Source: Marthasterias glacialis
Lineage: Eukaryota > Echinodermata > Asteroidea > Forcipulatida > Asteriidae
Assembly: GCA_911728455.2 (NCBI GenBank)
Contig: OU452222.1
Location: forward strand, 5,275,108-5,339,107
Reading direction: 5' to 3'
Length of the DNA stretch: 64,000 nt
In this document: positions 1-13,500 of the stretch, in pieces
How the letters are laid out: the number at the start of each line of letters is the position of its first letter
Position numbering within the stretch: the stretch's first letter is position 1
Notes under the pieces: generated by a model
The model's input: the letters and a program-made list of their open reading frames with translations, nothing else
What the model was told of the DNA's origin: nothing
Database searches by the model: none
Made by a program: the position numbers and the translations under genes

Positions 1-1499
1 ACATTCACCCCTATTAAACTGGTGCGGTCCAGAGTTATTGCACAATCACGTTTTTTTATTGAAAAAAATAACTGATTTTTTTCAATAAAAAATGTTTTTC
101 CTTGAAAAATAAGTATGATTAAAGGTGCCAATCATGTTTAGACATGTTTCCAAAAATACAGGTGTAGGTCTGCTCAGATAATGAAGATTTGAAGGTGTTT
201 TTAACTTGTTGTCTTGAGTTGTCGTGAAATCATCAGGTTGACGCTAAATAGTGCGACCCTCTTATTTACCCAAAGAAATAAACTTTTTGTTCAGAAACTC
301 AGAATAGATGTATCGTAGTACTATTATAGTTACAAGAGCAAGGACCATCTATGGATGTATGCTGCAGTTTGTCCCATTGAAAATAAAATCTTAGTCCAAC
401 CTGAGATGCCTGTGTATGTGTAGTTTCTACCTCCATTGATAAACTTAGCTGTCCAAATCATGGCTTCCTTTCATTTACAGGAAGTGTGTACATGTACAGG
501 AACTTTGAAATATTACCCCCAAAAAGAGGATTCGAAGTGATAGTCATGCAGTCGAGAGAGGTGGCGATGGATAGCATTTCCTAACCAAACCCATTCTTTA
601 TTGGATAGTATCTTTTGTTTGCCAAGGCAGACAACATTTCCTCAATAGAGTGTGACACTTTACCTGCAGGAAGAATCCTGCCCACAAGAAAGGCACGAAT
701 GTCTGGGAGACTGTCTGGGGAACAAACAAACTTTAATTGAGATCATAATTAGGCATTCAGAGATGTAGCATGTTGTTTCCTGACAGGCTTATTGCATCAA
801 ATCAAAGTTCTGGTGGCTGAGTCATTGCAGTGTGGGTTTGAATCTCGTTTGTGATACTTTTGTCCTTGAGCTAGACAGTTGACTTCAATTGCTCCTTGGC
901 GTTGAATATCCTGGCCTACTGGCATTGCCAAGGTACTTGTGATGTAGTACAACAAAAGTAGAAGTTGTTGAACTTCATTTTATACTCAATTGGCTTGGGT
1001 GGCGTGTGCGTAAAGTGCTCGCCTCTCACCAATGTGTCCCTGATTCCCGGCTAAGGCCATATATATGAGTAGAGTTGTGCGTTGGTTCTCTCCTGCGCCA
1101 CAAGGGTTTTTCTCCAGGCTCACTTGTTTTTTATCTCTTTGGAAAAATCAAACACTTTCGATCTCTGGCTCTGCTTTGTGATCATATGGATTGATGTGGC
1201 TGGCTGCCAAAGGCACCCTTGCATGCCTGCAGTTCGAACACGTTGCAGCCGCGTCCTTCGCAACCCAGCTTCTCAGCTGCCAGTAAGGATGATCAGCCTC
1301 CCAAATTATTGTATTATAATTCGCCAGAAGTAAGAAATAAATTGGTTCCTGTTTAGATATTTCTGGTCCGGTGAAAAGTCTTGGCTGGAGGCGATTGCCT
1401 TTATTTGTTGCCTCAGTGAAGTATCAGGCCTGAATTTCTAGTTGTGTGCTTTGAATTAAACTCTTTTCTAAATGCTTCCACAATGTTTTGACTTTCCAG
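1..1499. other. EDC4 intron sequence, mostly unrecognised
   Basis: AT-rich non-coding sequence with no exon I can support. Around 820-940 there is a decayed tRNA-SINE-like stretch (a GTGGCTGAG head, then a TTTGAATC B-box remnant). A clearer SINE lies at 985-1115. Confidence 0.5.
985..1115 (+). mobile_element. tRNA-derived SINE, truncated
   Basis: A tRNA-like head (GGCTTGGGTGGCGTG, a decayed B box CCTGATTCCCGG) is followed by a body with GTTGGTTCTCTCCTGCGCC and TTTTTCTCCAGG. This body layout is common in marine invertebrate SINEs (recalled, not searched). Confidence 0.5.
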
Positions 1500-1557
1500 C
1501 CTATGGTTCACCTGACAGTGCAGTAACTCATCATAGCATAGACATGAACACTGGGAA
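1500..1557 (+). CDS. EDC4: EDC4 exon 1 of those visible (N-terminal tail)
   Basis: The acceptor is TTTCCAG and the donor GTAAGT. The exon reads YGSPDSAVTHHSIDMNTG in the frame that joins to the next exon, entering with two bases of a split codon, so at least one coding exon lies upstream of the window. Low-complexity tail without a recognisable domain. Confidence 0.75.
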
Positions 1558-4500
1558 GTAAGTATTCTGCGAATTATTGGCTTTTGGATTCATTTAACCC
1601 TCTCGTTACCGAAATGTGTCAAAATAAACAACCACAGGTACTCAAGCATAAAGCAGACATTTTCAAACAACAGAAAGCTTTTGTTTAACCCTAACCCCCT
1701 GAGCATTTTACTAGGAGACCTCCTCAACCCATCATACTCCAAAAGTACACTTGTGGGGCCAGTTCACACCATTCATACTCCCATCCAGTACAAATATGGG
1801 GACAATACACAACCAACAGGTCTAATAAGCAGTCTTAACCCTAACCATGCTAAATGCAGCAATATGCACCAATGGAAAAAAGTTGTTGCAATCTGTTGCA
1901 TTTGGCAGTCAACTTGGATGTCACATTTTGACTGAATTTGTTGCATTTAGCAGTCAAGTGATTTTATATTGGGGTTGCATTTTGTTGTATTTGGCAGTCA
2001 ACTCAAATTAATACCATGATGGCATTTGTTTCAACTTGTTGCCAAGTCAACACTGCAATTATGTGCATACTGTTGCATTTAGCAGGGCAAACACCCTTGC
2101 TCATTCCCAACACAAACAACATGCCTGCACAATGCAACAGAATCCCTTTTTGCATTTTGTTGCATTTGGCATGGTTCTCATTTCTACTGTGTTGCATTCT
2201 GTTGTATTTGGCAGGGCACTTGGGAGGACCCTGATGGGGTTAAAGAGTGCATACTCTGTGCACGCTCCGAAACAAAATATCCAGGCCACCTTTGTTCGGG
2301 TATTCCTATTTTACACGGTGCCCAGGTATTCTGATTTTACACGGTGCCCGTAACTTGGTAGCTTGGAAAATATTGGCGTGTATACAGGTCATCCGGCCAT
2401 AGTGCCGTAGAAAACTGAAAAACACTACACAGTTGTCTGTTAGCCTATTTATTTATTTATTTATTTACTGATTTATTTATTTTTTATTTATTCATTTATT
2501 CAATTTCCTCTTTTCACAGGACTTCTGGTGCACAAGTTGGACCACAACAGGTAGGAAACAATGTTTCTAGGGCTGGAATTTTGATACTATATTGTATACA
2601 TTTTGTGCAGAGTTTACTTTTCTGGAAACAGGAAAATTGTTAGTGTGAAGCTTCCTGAGACTTATTGATATTACCCCTCCGAGTTGACCATTCAAAAATC
2701 CACTCCTCATGTACATGCCTTACACTTGCCAGTAGCTTTGTAATACACTCTGTAACTTTTGTTTACAAAAAAGAGTTACCTTAGCGTTCCAAAGTCTCCC
2801 ATTGGTCCCCACAAGGGAATTCTAAAGAGAGGGATGCTCCACAAGGAAATTTGTGTCCAGTGACAAAGGAAAGAACAATAGAGGTCTCCACAAGGATGAG
2901 AATGTGTGGACTTCTCTACACCTGTGCATGTACAACACTGGTTCTTAGGTAGTATCCGAATTAGCGGCTACAGCTGTGACTGTCGTGTTGCTAAGGACGC
3001 CCTATACTTCAATAGATGATGATGTGGCAATCCAGCCGCAGCCATAGCTGTAGCCGCCAATTGGGTCACATCATCAGTTGGTTTTGTTGTGGAAATATTG
3101 TGTCAGTTTGAGTTTGGACTTGGAGGGTTTTTTTTTTCAGAAGGCTGTGCCTGTTGGGATGTTGTAATAAAACACTTCAAAATGTTGAAATGTATACAAT
3201 TGTTTCTTCAGGACATGATCCAGGATGGCAGTGAGTCTGGAGCCCCACGGAGTCTAGAGAGTAAAGTCAGACAGACTATGTGAGTTTGAACTTTAGAAAC
3301 AAGTCCACCCACTTCTGTGGGTACAATTAGGGACCAGAATTTCAGACAGTACACAATTGCCAAGATTGTCAATGAGAAAATGTCATTGACTTGGTGTAAA
3401 ACAAACAATATGCAACAACATTGTTTTTTTCAAAGGAATGCGTAATAACATGTAGAGAATATTTTTAGTTGTAAAAATTGGATTATGTTCCATTCAGATC
3501 ATGAAAACATTCTCACCATTGCTCGCATAAGCATTCATTATTTGTGTACCGCTTTCCTTCATGGCAATGTTTGAACAACTTTTTGAGGATATTTTAGAGA
3601 CGAATTCCAATGGTTAATGTACCCTTTAAAAATAATTCATACCATTGATTGATCGCTTAGTGCCCTGGAAGGAGATGACAGTAAAGGCTCGGTGGCAGTG
3701 TATGGCCGTGACGTCAGTGTCATACCAAGTGACGCCTCAAAGAGGGACAGCTCTGCACCAGGCAGTAATAAGGTAAGTGTAAGGCTACACCCTTGACCCT
3801 AACCAACCCCCCCCCCACCACTGACCCTTCAAAATCCAACAACATGTGTTGTTTTATTCTGTTGGACTGAGGACTGCACTGGTAAACTGATTGTGCTTTT
3901 CATGGGATCAGGAATACCACCATTATCAGAGTCCAACTGTTTGAGTGTTGAGTTAAAACATGGTGCTGGATTCTGTTAGAGTGAGGAAGGATGCTTGTCT
4001 TAATCAAACACTCAACTTGACAAAGCCAAGAGAGCAACGATTCTCTTTGAAGCACCAGGGTTTTTGAGGAAATTTCAATTTCACGCACCGTGAATTGCAA
4101 AACCTCGGCCGTGAGCTACGGCTGAGAATTGTTCTTCAATCCGAAACCAACTCTGACTTGCCTCCATCGGGCCGAAATACAATAAGTAAACAATGGTTGA
4201 AGAATTCCGATGTCTGGTAATCCTCTTCTTCAAACAAAAAGACAAAGGTCTGGAATCTGGGATCAGGCAATCACCCAACATAATGGGCAAAAATCTGCAA
4301 ATTTATTTAAGACCATCTGTCTTCTTTGAGTGGGTGAACACAAAGTGTTGCACAGTGAGTGCATACTTTGATCATGCTCCGAAACAAAATGTCTGGGCGA
4401 CCTTTGTTTTGTTAGTTCGATTTTGCACAATGGCGTGTTTATGCAAGTCATCTGGCATCAACTGGTTAAACCCAACTACCAAAATCTGTCCACTAGTTAT

Positions 4501-7500
4501 CTCTTAGTTTGAGTTAGTGCTGCATGGCCAAGCCACCGATGACTGCAACAAGGTTTTGATTTTAAATTGACATATTTTAGTGGATTCTGAAAATTTCCAA
4601 GAGGGTTTGAATTACATAAATATACCTTCTATCTCTTTTGAGTATTTACTAAAACTGGTTCCTTTATTCATAAATCATTCTTGTCGGGGTTCTCCAAATT
4701 TTACATGCCACCTGACAGGATTAAATTCTGTGAACGGCTAGAATATCGCTGGCACAAAGAAACCCTGACTAAACAAAGCCAAGAGGACATTAATTCTCAT
4801 TAACCCTAACTGTCCCAAGTCCATCAAAATCAATCGGCTGAATATGCTTGATTCCTATTGATTCAGTACACTACCAGATTGAAACATTGGTTGATTTTGA
4901 TTGAGTTGGTCTTTCAGCAATTTAAAACCACTGGTTGGTTTCTGTAGAATTGGTTGAATTGGAAGCCTACTGTACCAAACCAGTCAAAATACTCCAAATG
5001 TTAGTGATTGATTCTGGTTGGTTCAGTACTTCAGCAAAAAAGGCACTAGTTGATTATGATTGATTCAGTACTGTTGCATACTTACTGTCTCTCAGTTGAT
5101 TGATTTTGGCGGATTTGGTATGGTTTCTAGCAAAAACTGCACTAGGATATTTTTCATTTCTCTTTCGAGAAAATGCCAGATTTATTCAGGATGAATCGCA
5201 AAACCTCGGCCGTGTCTTGTCCCACGGGCAGAACCGAGGATGCAGCTGTCTTTTGTTCATCATTTGTCCAAATGTTAAATTCCAGCCAAGTTTGAATAAA
5301 ATCGAATTTTGTTTTCTTGTTTTTTTTTTTATATTTTAGGTCAAGATCACACCAGTAGTGAAGTATGACTGGGAACATAAGTACTACATTGGAAACTTGG
5401 TGGCTGTCAACCAAACATACCTGGTCTATGTCCTAAAGAGTAAGTACCCTCTTCATTCCTTGGCCCAATTTCACAGAGCTGCTTAACTAATTATTTGCGA
5501 TATTTCAAACATTTTTCTGTGCTCACCCGCGGGATTAGTTTTTGGAAAGTTCCTGGAATGATTTTTTCTGTCTTCTTCAAAATACGGTTGTCACAATGAA
5601 ACCATGACTAGAAGTGAAGACAATAAACGCTCTCATAGAATGCACTTGGATTTTTTTTTCTCATTTGAATGTGTTCACTGGAATCGGCCGAACCCTGGCT
5701 GTAGGCCACTACTGATCACTGGCCATGGCATGCTGGAATCTCGGACTTAACCTCCCATGCCGAATAAATTGGTAAAAAATCGTGGCAGTCTATTGATCTC
5801 TCTCATGTCCAGCAAAGGTCAAAAGTCTAGAATTGGAGATAACTCAATAATCCCAAGTAAAAGGGAGTTTTCATGCACGAGTTCCAGACCCTTTGTCCCT
5901 CTTTGTACTATGGGGCAAACAAATGGTAACACGGTGAGTGCATACCTGTGCATACTACGTAATGGAATGTCCAGGACATGCTCCAGCGTGTTTACACATC
6001 TGCAAAAGGCATCCCTGGACATTTAAAAAAAGCAGGTTTATCAAACTTTTTGTGTGTATACATGTCTTCGGGCGTTAACCGGTTAAGCAGAAGATATTGC
6101 TTAACGATTTTCTGTTAAGCAAAAATGAGCAGGATACCAATCACAGACGGTACATTTGACATAGTAATGCAGCTGATACCCTTATTGTGGTAAGCATCAT
6201 TTTTTTGTGCTTAGCTACTTTTTTGTGCAGCTCTATGAAATTGGGCTCTTCAGGATTGGGCTTACAGGAAAGAGCAAACTAGGTTTATTTTATAGAGAAG
6301 GTAGTCAATTTTATCTCTGCTAGCGGAGGCTACATTTGAAATTTAGAAATTTTCCAGATGATTTTAGAAAATGCCTTTCCTCTTTTACCCCCCCCCCCCT
6401 GCACAATCAGTCCAGAGTGGGTACGGCCTTCGCATCCTGGACAGGCGCACATCTGTGAGGGCGCTTTTGAAGGGTTTCGATAACATCATCACCGACGTCG
6501 CCTTTGCCCATCATCAGTCAAACACGCTCGGATGCATCGACAGGATGGGCAACATCACTGTTTGGAACATTTGTGAAACAGAAGGAATGATTTTGTATCC
6601 TTTTTCAAATTTTGCGTCATATTTTTTACAATTAATTAGCCCTCCTACCATTTGATCATTCAACACCATCCACTGTGGTTTTCATGTGGTAAATGCATCT
6701 ACACAGTACATGGTCAACCCTAATACTGTCTGACCATTCAATATTATCCACCATGGTTCTGAATGATAGATAAACTATGAATATTATTTGTGGGTTTTTT
6801 TACCCGTACACCAATGTGTGTTAAACACTGTATACTCAGTACTTTCCCGAGTCCTGTGAAAAAAATCCACCGGCATATTCCTAAGGTGGGATTCGAACCC
6901 ATGACCCCCACCATTCTAGAGCAGATGTCTTACAAACTAGACTACCGAGATTGCCCGGCAGCTGAAGGCAGTTCAAATCCTATTAGCAGGGGGTACCACA
7001 ACCATTATAATAGATGTTAATATTTGCATTGGGGATAAAGAACATAATTTTTTTTTTTAATTATGCCTGCTTGTGATATGGTATAACGTGGACTTTTCTT
7101 TGTTTTCCCATTATTTGGACTTAATTAATGTAGCGATGTCCCCATTAGTTTTGAACACTAATTCAAACTGAGGACCTCTTCAGTCTGTCAAAACAGCGGG
7201 GTCCCTTTTGTTAAAGTTCTCGGTTTCATTGGGTAGACGCTCTGTGCACATTTCATCACCGTTTTCATGAACAGCCACTTATCTTTATGTGCGCGAGAAA
7301 ATAACGTTTTTGAGATAATCAACATTGAAGTTTTGTTTGCGTTTAAAACGTCATTCCACAGGTAAAATAAGTACTATTTTTCATCAATGCGATGTTGAAT
7401 GATACTCAAGTACATAATCGTACCCATAGAATTGTATTTTTTACATGGAGAAATGCTAAAATAAGTGGCTGTTCGTGAAAAAGAAAAATCGCCTCTTTGA

Positions 7501-10500
7501 ACATGGATTTAAAGACGTGAAAACGGTGATGAGTTGTGCCACCATACACAACCCCCTGCAGTTGAATGGGTTTTAAGATAGTTGGCAGATTCGCTGGAAA
7601 GTGTTACTATTAAGAGTAAGTGGGCTCATGGACTCTTCAGTTTACTATCACTGCATTTTCAATACCCTTGACGATGCCTCACATAGGCCCACTCCAAAGC
7701 TGAAAGTTAACCGTCCGCGCAACAGCCACCCCAGTGATTATCACCGCCTTGTATGGTGCCCGTACCTCTCTGATGACCCCTCGACCAGCGAAAGCAGCTC
7801 CTTCATGGAAGAAAACAGTCGTCTCTTGGCCGTCACTCATAATGAAAAGGTAGAAGTAGAACCAGAATGTAGAATATGAGGCTGTCAGTGGTCAAGCCTC
7901 ATCTCTTCAGGCATGCAACTTGTCAGTGGATCAGCTGATTTCCTCTTTTTTTCTTTCACTTTTAGTGTCATTAGAAAACTGAAAAACACTGCACAAAATT
8001 ATGTGTGTTTAGATATTTTCTTGGTTTTTTTTTGCAAATTCAAAGTTGCATGCCTGTCCAGGTCTTATCGCTTCCTTCTTGAAAGGGCAAGGCACCAAGG
8101 TATTTTCTTCTTGATAAAGGGCACCTCTGTGAGGAAATTGTAAATTTCTACAGACCGATTGCACGACCCGCGTCACGTGACCTATTGTGAGTATTAAATG
8201 TAAACAAACACGACGTCCTCCATAGGAAAGTGTGGTACCGTACACGATAATTGTTGCATTTGTTTATTCGATCGAGACTGTTCTTTCTCGAAATCTGTGA
8301 AAAATATTCCAGAGTTTGTACCAGAGATCTTCAAGTGGCTGAATAAAGCCAGTCGGGACTTGAAAATTGAACAAGTCACATATAAATGTGCACGATCGAT
8401 GTGTACTTGTGCACGATGGAACATTTGGGCCAGACGACCACGATCACACACTTTTGAACAGCAGAATTTCAAAGTTTTGAAGCTGAATCATCCAAAGAAA
8501 TTGCTTTCCAAAACTGTGTGATTCCTTTGCCTATTTGAAATTTCGCAAGGCTAGGTATAACTGCTCACTTTTCCAACGTTCTTTACCCTTTTTGTACAGC
8601 GATTTAGGCCTACATTACAAACCAAATAACAGGCGGGTGGCTATATAGTCATCCGACGCCGATAGTGCACAACCCAAAATAAACCTCTTTTGTAGTAGGA
8701 TACTTGTAGTTTATGAAACAGTAATGTGATTTATATCAATGACACAACATGCAACTTTAATAAAATGGCTTAGTAACTGTGTTATTATAACCAAAAGCCG
8801 ACTTTTGGTGTGACTCTGTCGGTCACGGCATTGTTTTTGCACGGAGTCTGCCATCAGCTCAGATGACGTAGTACCAACAATAGGTCATGTGATGACATGT
8901 AAACATTGATCGCGCAATTGGTCTATTAGAACGTTTCAAGGGCACCAGGGCAATGTCCAGGCATGTTCTCAATGATTTTTTTTATGTGAGTGCGTAAAGT
9001 AGATCCCCAAACAGTATTTGCATCGAAATTACTGGCCTAGACTGGATGCAAGCCAAGCCAGACTCCATTACCAACCCCTTGACACATGTCCATATACACC
9101 TCATTAGCCAGCACCAAAGATTACAGAGCGCCGTAGGCGCAAGATGAGGAACTGGGCCTTTATCTACTGATGGAAAGTGAAATACACATGGGCGCCATTT
9201 CGGCAAGTGAATGCTTGTGTTTCCCATTGATAGCAATTGTCATTGTCTACACTGGTCCGCACGTATCAGTGTTGTATCAATAGAGTCACTTGCCGAAATG
9301 GCATCCAGTGAGATTTCACATTTCAGCCAGAGATCCCCATCTTGCGCCTATGGCGCTCTTATAATCTTTGGCCAGCACACAGGCAAGGTGACTGGTGACA
9401 GTATGTCTGGAATGGGAGTTGGATTGGAATTGTCGGCAATACATCCAATAAGAAGCATCTACAGCCCTTGGAAACCAACAGTATCTACTGCTTAAATGTT
9501 GCCCTCAGACTTATAGTATTTTGTCAGAAGTGTTTATTTGAAAACTGTGAGGTTTTTTTTATTTTCATTTGAATAGGCAGAGTTCTGGGATCTAGATGTG
9601 GTTGTGGAACTATTCGGCAACGTTGTGGAGTCCGTCAACATTACAGAAGGAGTTGTCAGAGTAGAGAATGGACACACAAAGGTGAGATGGTATCGTCGAG
9701 TCAGTGAAAATAAAGTCAATGAAAATGACCTTACGAACCCTACTCCTCATTACACTTCCTTGCGAGTTGACCAACCATTTAATAGTGTGGCATGGATTGT
9801 GGCACAATGTATGGTGGGACAACTCTGCACAGAACCAACCGTGTGCATGTATGTACTGTGTGGTATGCATTCACCGCATATCAAATCACAGGCTGGCACA
9901 GTTTATCTCCCATTTATAAATACCTGGGACAGTTTATCCATTCTGATTAGTCAAGAGGAGGTCACGTGGCCATGTTTAAATGTGCAGTATGGACATGGTA
10001 AATGGTGTTCAAATATAGACTAAGTAAATCGAGTTGAAAAAGGGCATGATCAGACGATGGTGCTGAGCGCGCAAATTTCACAACCCACTTTATGTTGGTA
10101 GCTCGCAAATTTGGCTCGGGCAGGTTTGAAACTTGCTTGTGTTTGTTTGAAACTTGTGCGCGCAAGTTTGAAACTTCAATGGCGCAAGGAACTTAACATG
10201 GATAGAAATTTAACGCAGAATCGAGATGAGCTGAGGCTAAAACTGTCGGAGTTTTCTCAACTTCTAAAGGTTTTTGGATGTTTTGAACAGAATAAGGGAA
10301 CAAAAGTGTAGTAAGTTTTAAACAATTTGTTTAAACACGGTGAGGTCTTGTTGATAATTTTACCTCAACTTCGTCTCCATAAAATGATTAAAAACCTAGC
10401 CTCACTGTGTTTAAACAACTAGCTGAAAAGCTCTTCACCACACTTTTATCACACTATTATCAAAACCACAGTGGATGATATTGAATTGTCAGACAGAAGA

Positions 10501-13500
10501 AGGGTTTGAAAGTGTAACAATGTAGGATTTCACACAAACTATCCAAGATTTATAAACAAATTAAATTGGGCCAATATGTAACAATTTTGAAGAGAGATAC
10601 AACCAAAATCTACAGCAAAATCTAGTACAGCAAAATCTGGTAAAAATTACAATTTTCCATTAGATTGCCTAAAACTGCATTTTTTTCACTAAATTATCCA
10701 AGACTCTAACGAGTGCACATCTTAAGGGTAAAACCAAAATAATATAGTCAAATCTTGTCAACTGTAATAGCACACCCAAACTTGCTATGTGTCATCTAGC
10801 TCTAGTTAATATTGCTTCATCAGATAAGATTAGACTTTGTATTGTTTATGTAACCATTTTTATTTTTAACTAATTTGGACAGCCAATCACAGATCTGTCC
10901 GTCGCCCCAGATGGTCAGGTTCTTGCAACGGCTAGTGAAGACGGCACGGTGAAATTCTGGCAGATGGATTTCGCAATGCCAGACCAAGCACCCTCACAGC
11001 TTCACCGGTTCACACCCCATGAAGGCAAGCCTCTGTCTGCATTGATCTTTTGTGACAATCACAAGTACCAGGATCCTGAGTGAGTCATTATTTGTTGTCT
11101 TGAAAATGCTACTTAACCAGTTGCCGCTGGTATTCTTCCATTTTTTCCCATCAAGCCTGACTGGATTATTTTCTTGGAATTGCCGGAATAATTTTTTTTT
11201 GAGAGAGAATACCACTGGCACAAAAAAACCTTGACTTGATAAAGCCAAAAGAACAAAGTTTCTCTTTATTGCACTGTGATTTTTGTTTTCTCTACGGAGA
11301 AAATGCCAAATTCACATAGTGTGATTTGCCTACAATTGGGCCTACATCCGGAACCAAGGCTGGAAACTTGGTACACTCAGACTTGCCACCATTGAGCCGA
11401 AATACAATGAATGTACAATGTGGTATCTTGTATCAATGTCGTAGTTCTCCTAATTAATAAAATATTATTTTGTCTTTTATCTCTGTATAATGTTGTTAAG
11501 CGCCTTGAGCATCTTTTCAGACGGATGCTGGCACTCTAAAAATGTTCATTATTATTATTATTATTATAATGGTGGAAGCCTCTTGAAGCCTCATAATCCT
11601 CTTCTTGGAACAAAAGGACAAAGGTCTGGAAACGGTGATTACACAAAAACCACCACACAATAGCCAAAAATCAGCGAAATACTCAAGACCATGTTGTCTC
11701 TTTGTGTGAATAAAATGAAGCATTAGACAGCGCAGTGGAATGTCTGGGCGACCTTTGATCCGGCTTTGCAATTTTACACAATTTCAACATCGTCCGTTTG
11801 CTGGCTCGGACAATATTTTCACGGATACATGTCAACTGGCGCCAACTGGTTAAAGGGAGAATATAGGCTCGATAATCATCAACAGAAAAGCAAAATTATC
11901 AGTATCATTCTGAAAGTTAACTAACCCTCCTATGGTCAATGTGTTTTTCGAGAAAATCAACCCATACCTCACTATGCAACACCAGTGGTATTTGAGGCAC
12001 ACGCAAGCTGATCTAAAGAGTAGAGCCATTGCCCAATGTGCTTCCATGAGAGTGGTAAACTGGAGAAGCCACCAGCTTGTGCTTAAAGCCAGGGTACGCC
12101 TTTGGTAATTACTCCATAAATTAATGACCATAAAAGCTTACTTGGTAAGAAGCACTGGAGAGCTGTCGATGGTATAAAACACAGTGAGAAACGATTCACT
12201 TGGAAGTAATGTGGTTTTATAGAAAGAAATAATTTGTCAAAAAATTTGAATCTGAGAAACGTAATGAAAAAACATGCAGTTTCAGCATTTTCAGATTCTT
12301 CTGCGTGGAAATAACCGCTCCAGATTTTCTTCCATATCTCAGAACTCTACCATCTTTTGAAACAAATTTTTCACAGGTTAGTTTTAGGTATTATATCTAC
12401 AATTAGATAGGATTGAAATAATCGTATGATCCCAAATACCATAGGTATGCCTTTAAGTGCAGTGTAGATTGGGCTTCTTTTGGATGGAGCCTTTTTTTGC
12501 TATTCACAACTCCTGTATTTTTTATTCCAGTCTCCCTTTCTGGCGATTTCTGATCACCGGGGCCAACTCCAACAAGGAGTTGATGATGTGGTGCACAGTC
12601 TCGTGGACCTGTCTGCAGAAGATCAGCTTCTCCCAGCCTAGCCTCATCCCCGAACCCTTCCTGAAGATCAAGCTGGATTTATCCGCAAGCTTTCTTATGG
12701 TGACTGATATTACGAGAAAGGTGAGCGGTTCAAACACCCACACTCTTTCAAAGATACCTGTAGTCCATTGTAGTGGGAACATTAATCCAAACTATCCCTA
12801 ACCCATGTAAATTCATTGGTATGTTTTCTGCGCACAGGTCTTTCATTTACTTGAAATCAATGGGAGACGTTTGAGACATTAGTGGGCACTGCAGTAACCG
12901 GTCCTTTTCTATTATGAGAGCAATAGAAAAGGACCGGGTACTGGGGCGCCCGCTAACGTCTCAAAAGTCTCCCATTGAGTTCATTTATGTTTTCATGTCT
13001 GTCACCTTTTTTCATATTTCTTTCTCTTTCTTTGTTTTACACATATATGTATTTTTCTCTCCTGTCGTTTTTTTCCCCCTTTTTTTTTACTCTGAACTGC
13101 AGTGAACCATTTGATTGGCCTATCAGAATGACTTCTTTAGTCAAATACTGATGTGGCTATTGTTCACAGTTGCTTTTATATTAGAATAAAATATAGAGAG
13201 GTTGCACGTGACGTCACGCGAGACCTTTTTCTAATGCTGCGTGCACAAACAGGCGCTGGAAATCATTCAGCAGACAATGCGCCAGCCATTGAGTTTGTAC
13301 ATGGCAGTACCCAACATGGCTGCGAAACAAACTATTCCCGGGGTCATGCAACCTCTCTATTAAAGAGCTGATTATGCTTAACATGGGGTCTGGCATACCA
13401 ACATGCAGTAGTCCACTGATGTGTTTTTTCGTTACAGTAAGGATCGTAGGGGAGTGATTCATGTTGGGTTTGAAAGGGGCTACCTCGAGGCGTGTCGTGG

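Noticed and set aside
9598-10023. The 141-codon frame as a single protein
   Set aside because: Only the part up to 9681 is EDC4 exon 8; the rest is intron containing a dispersed repeat, after a good GTGAGA donor.
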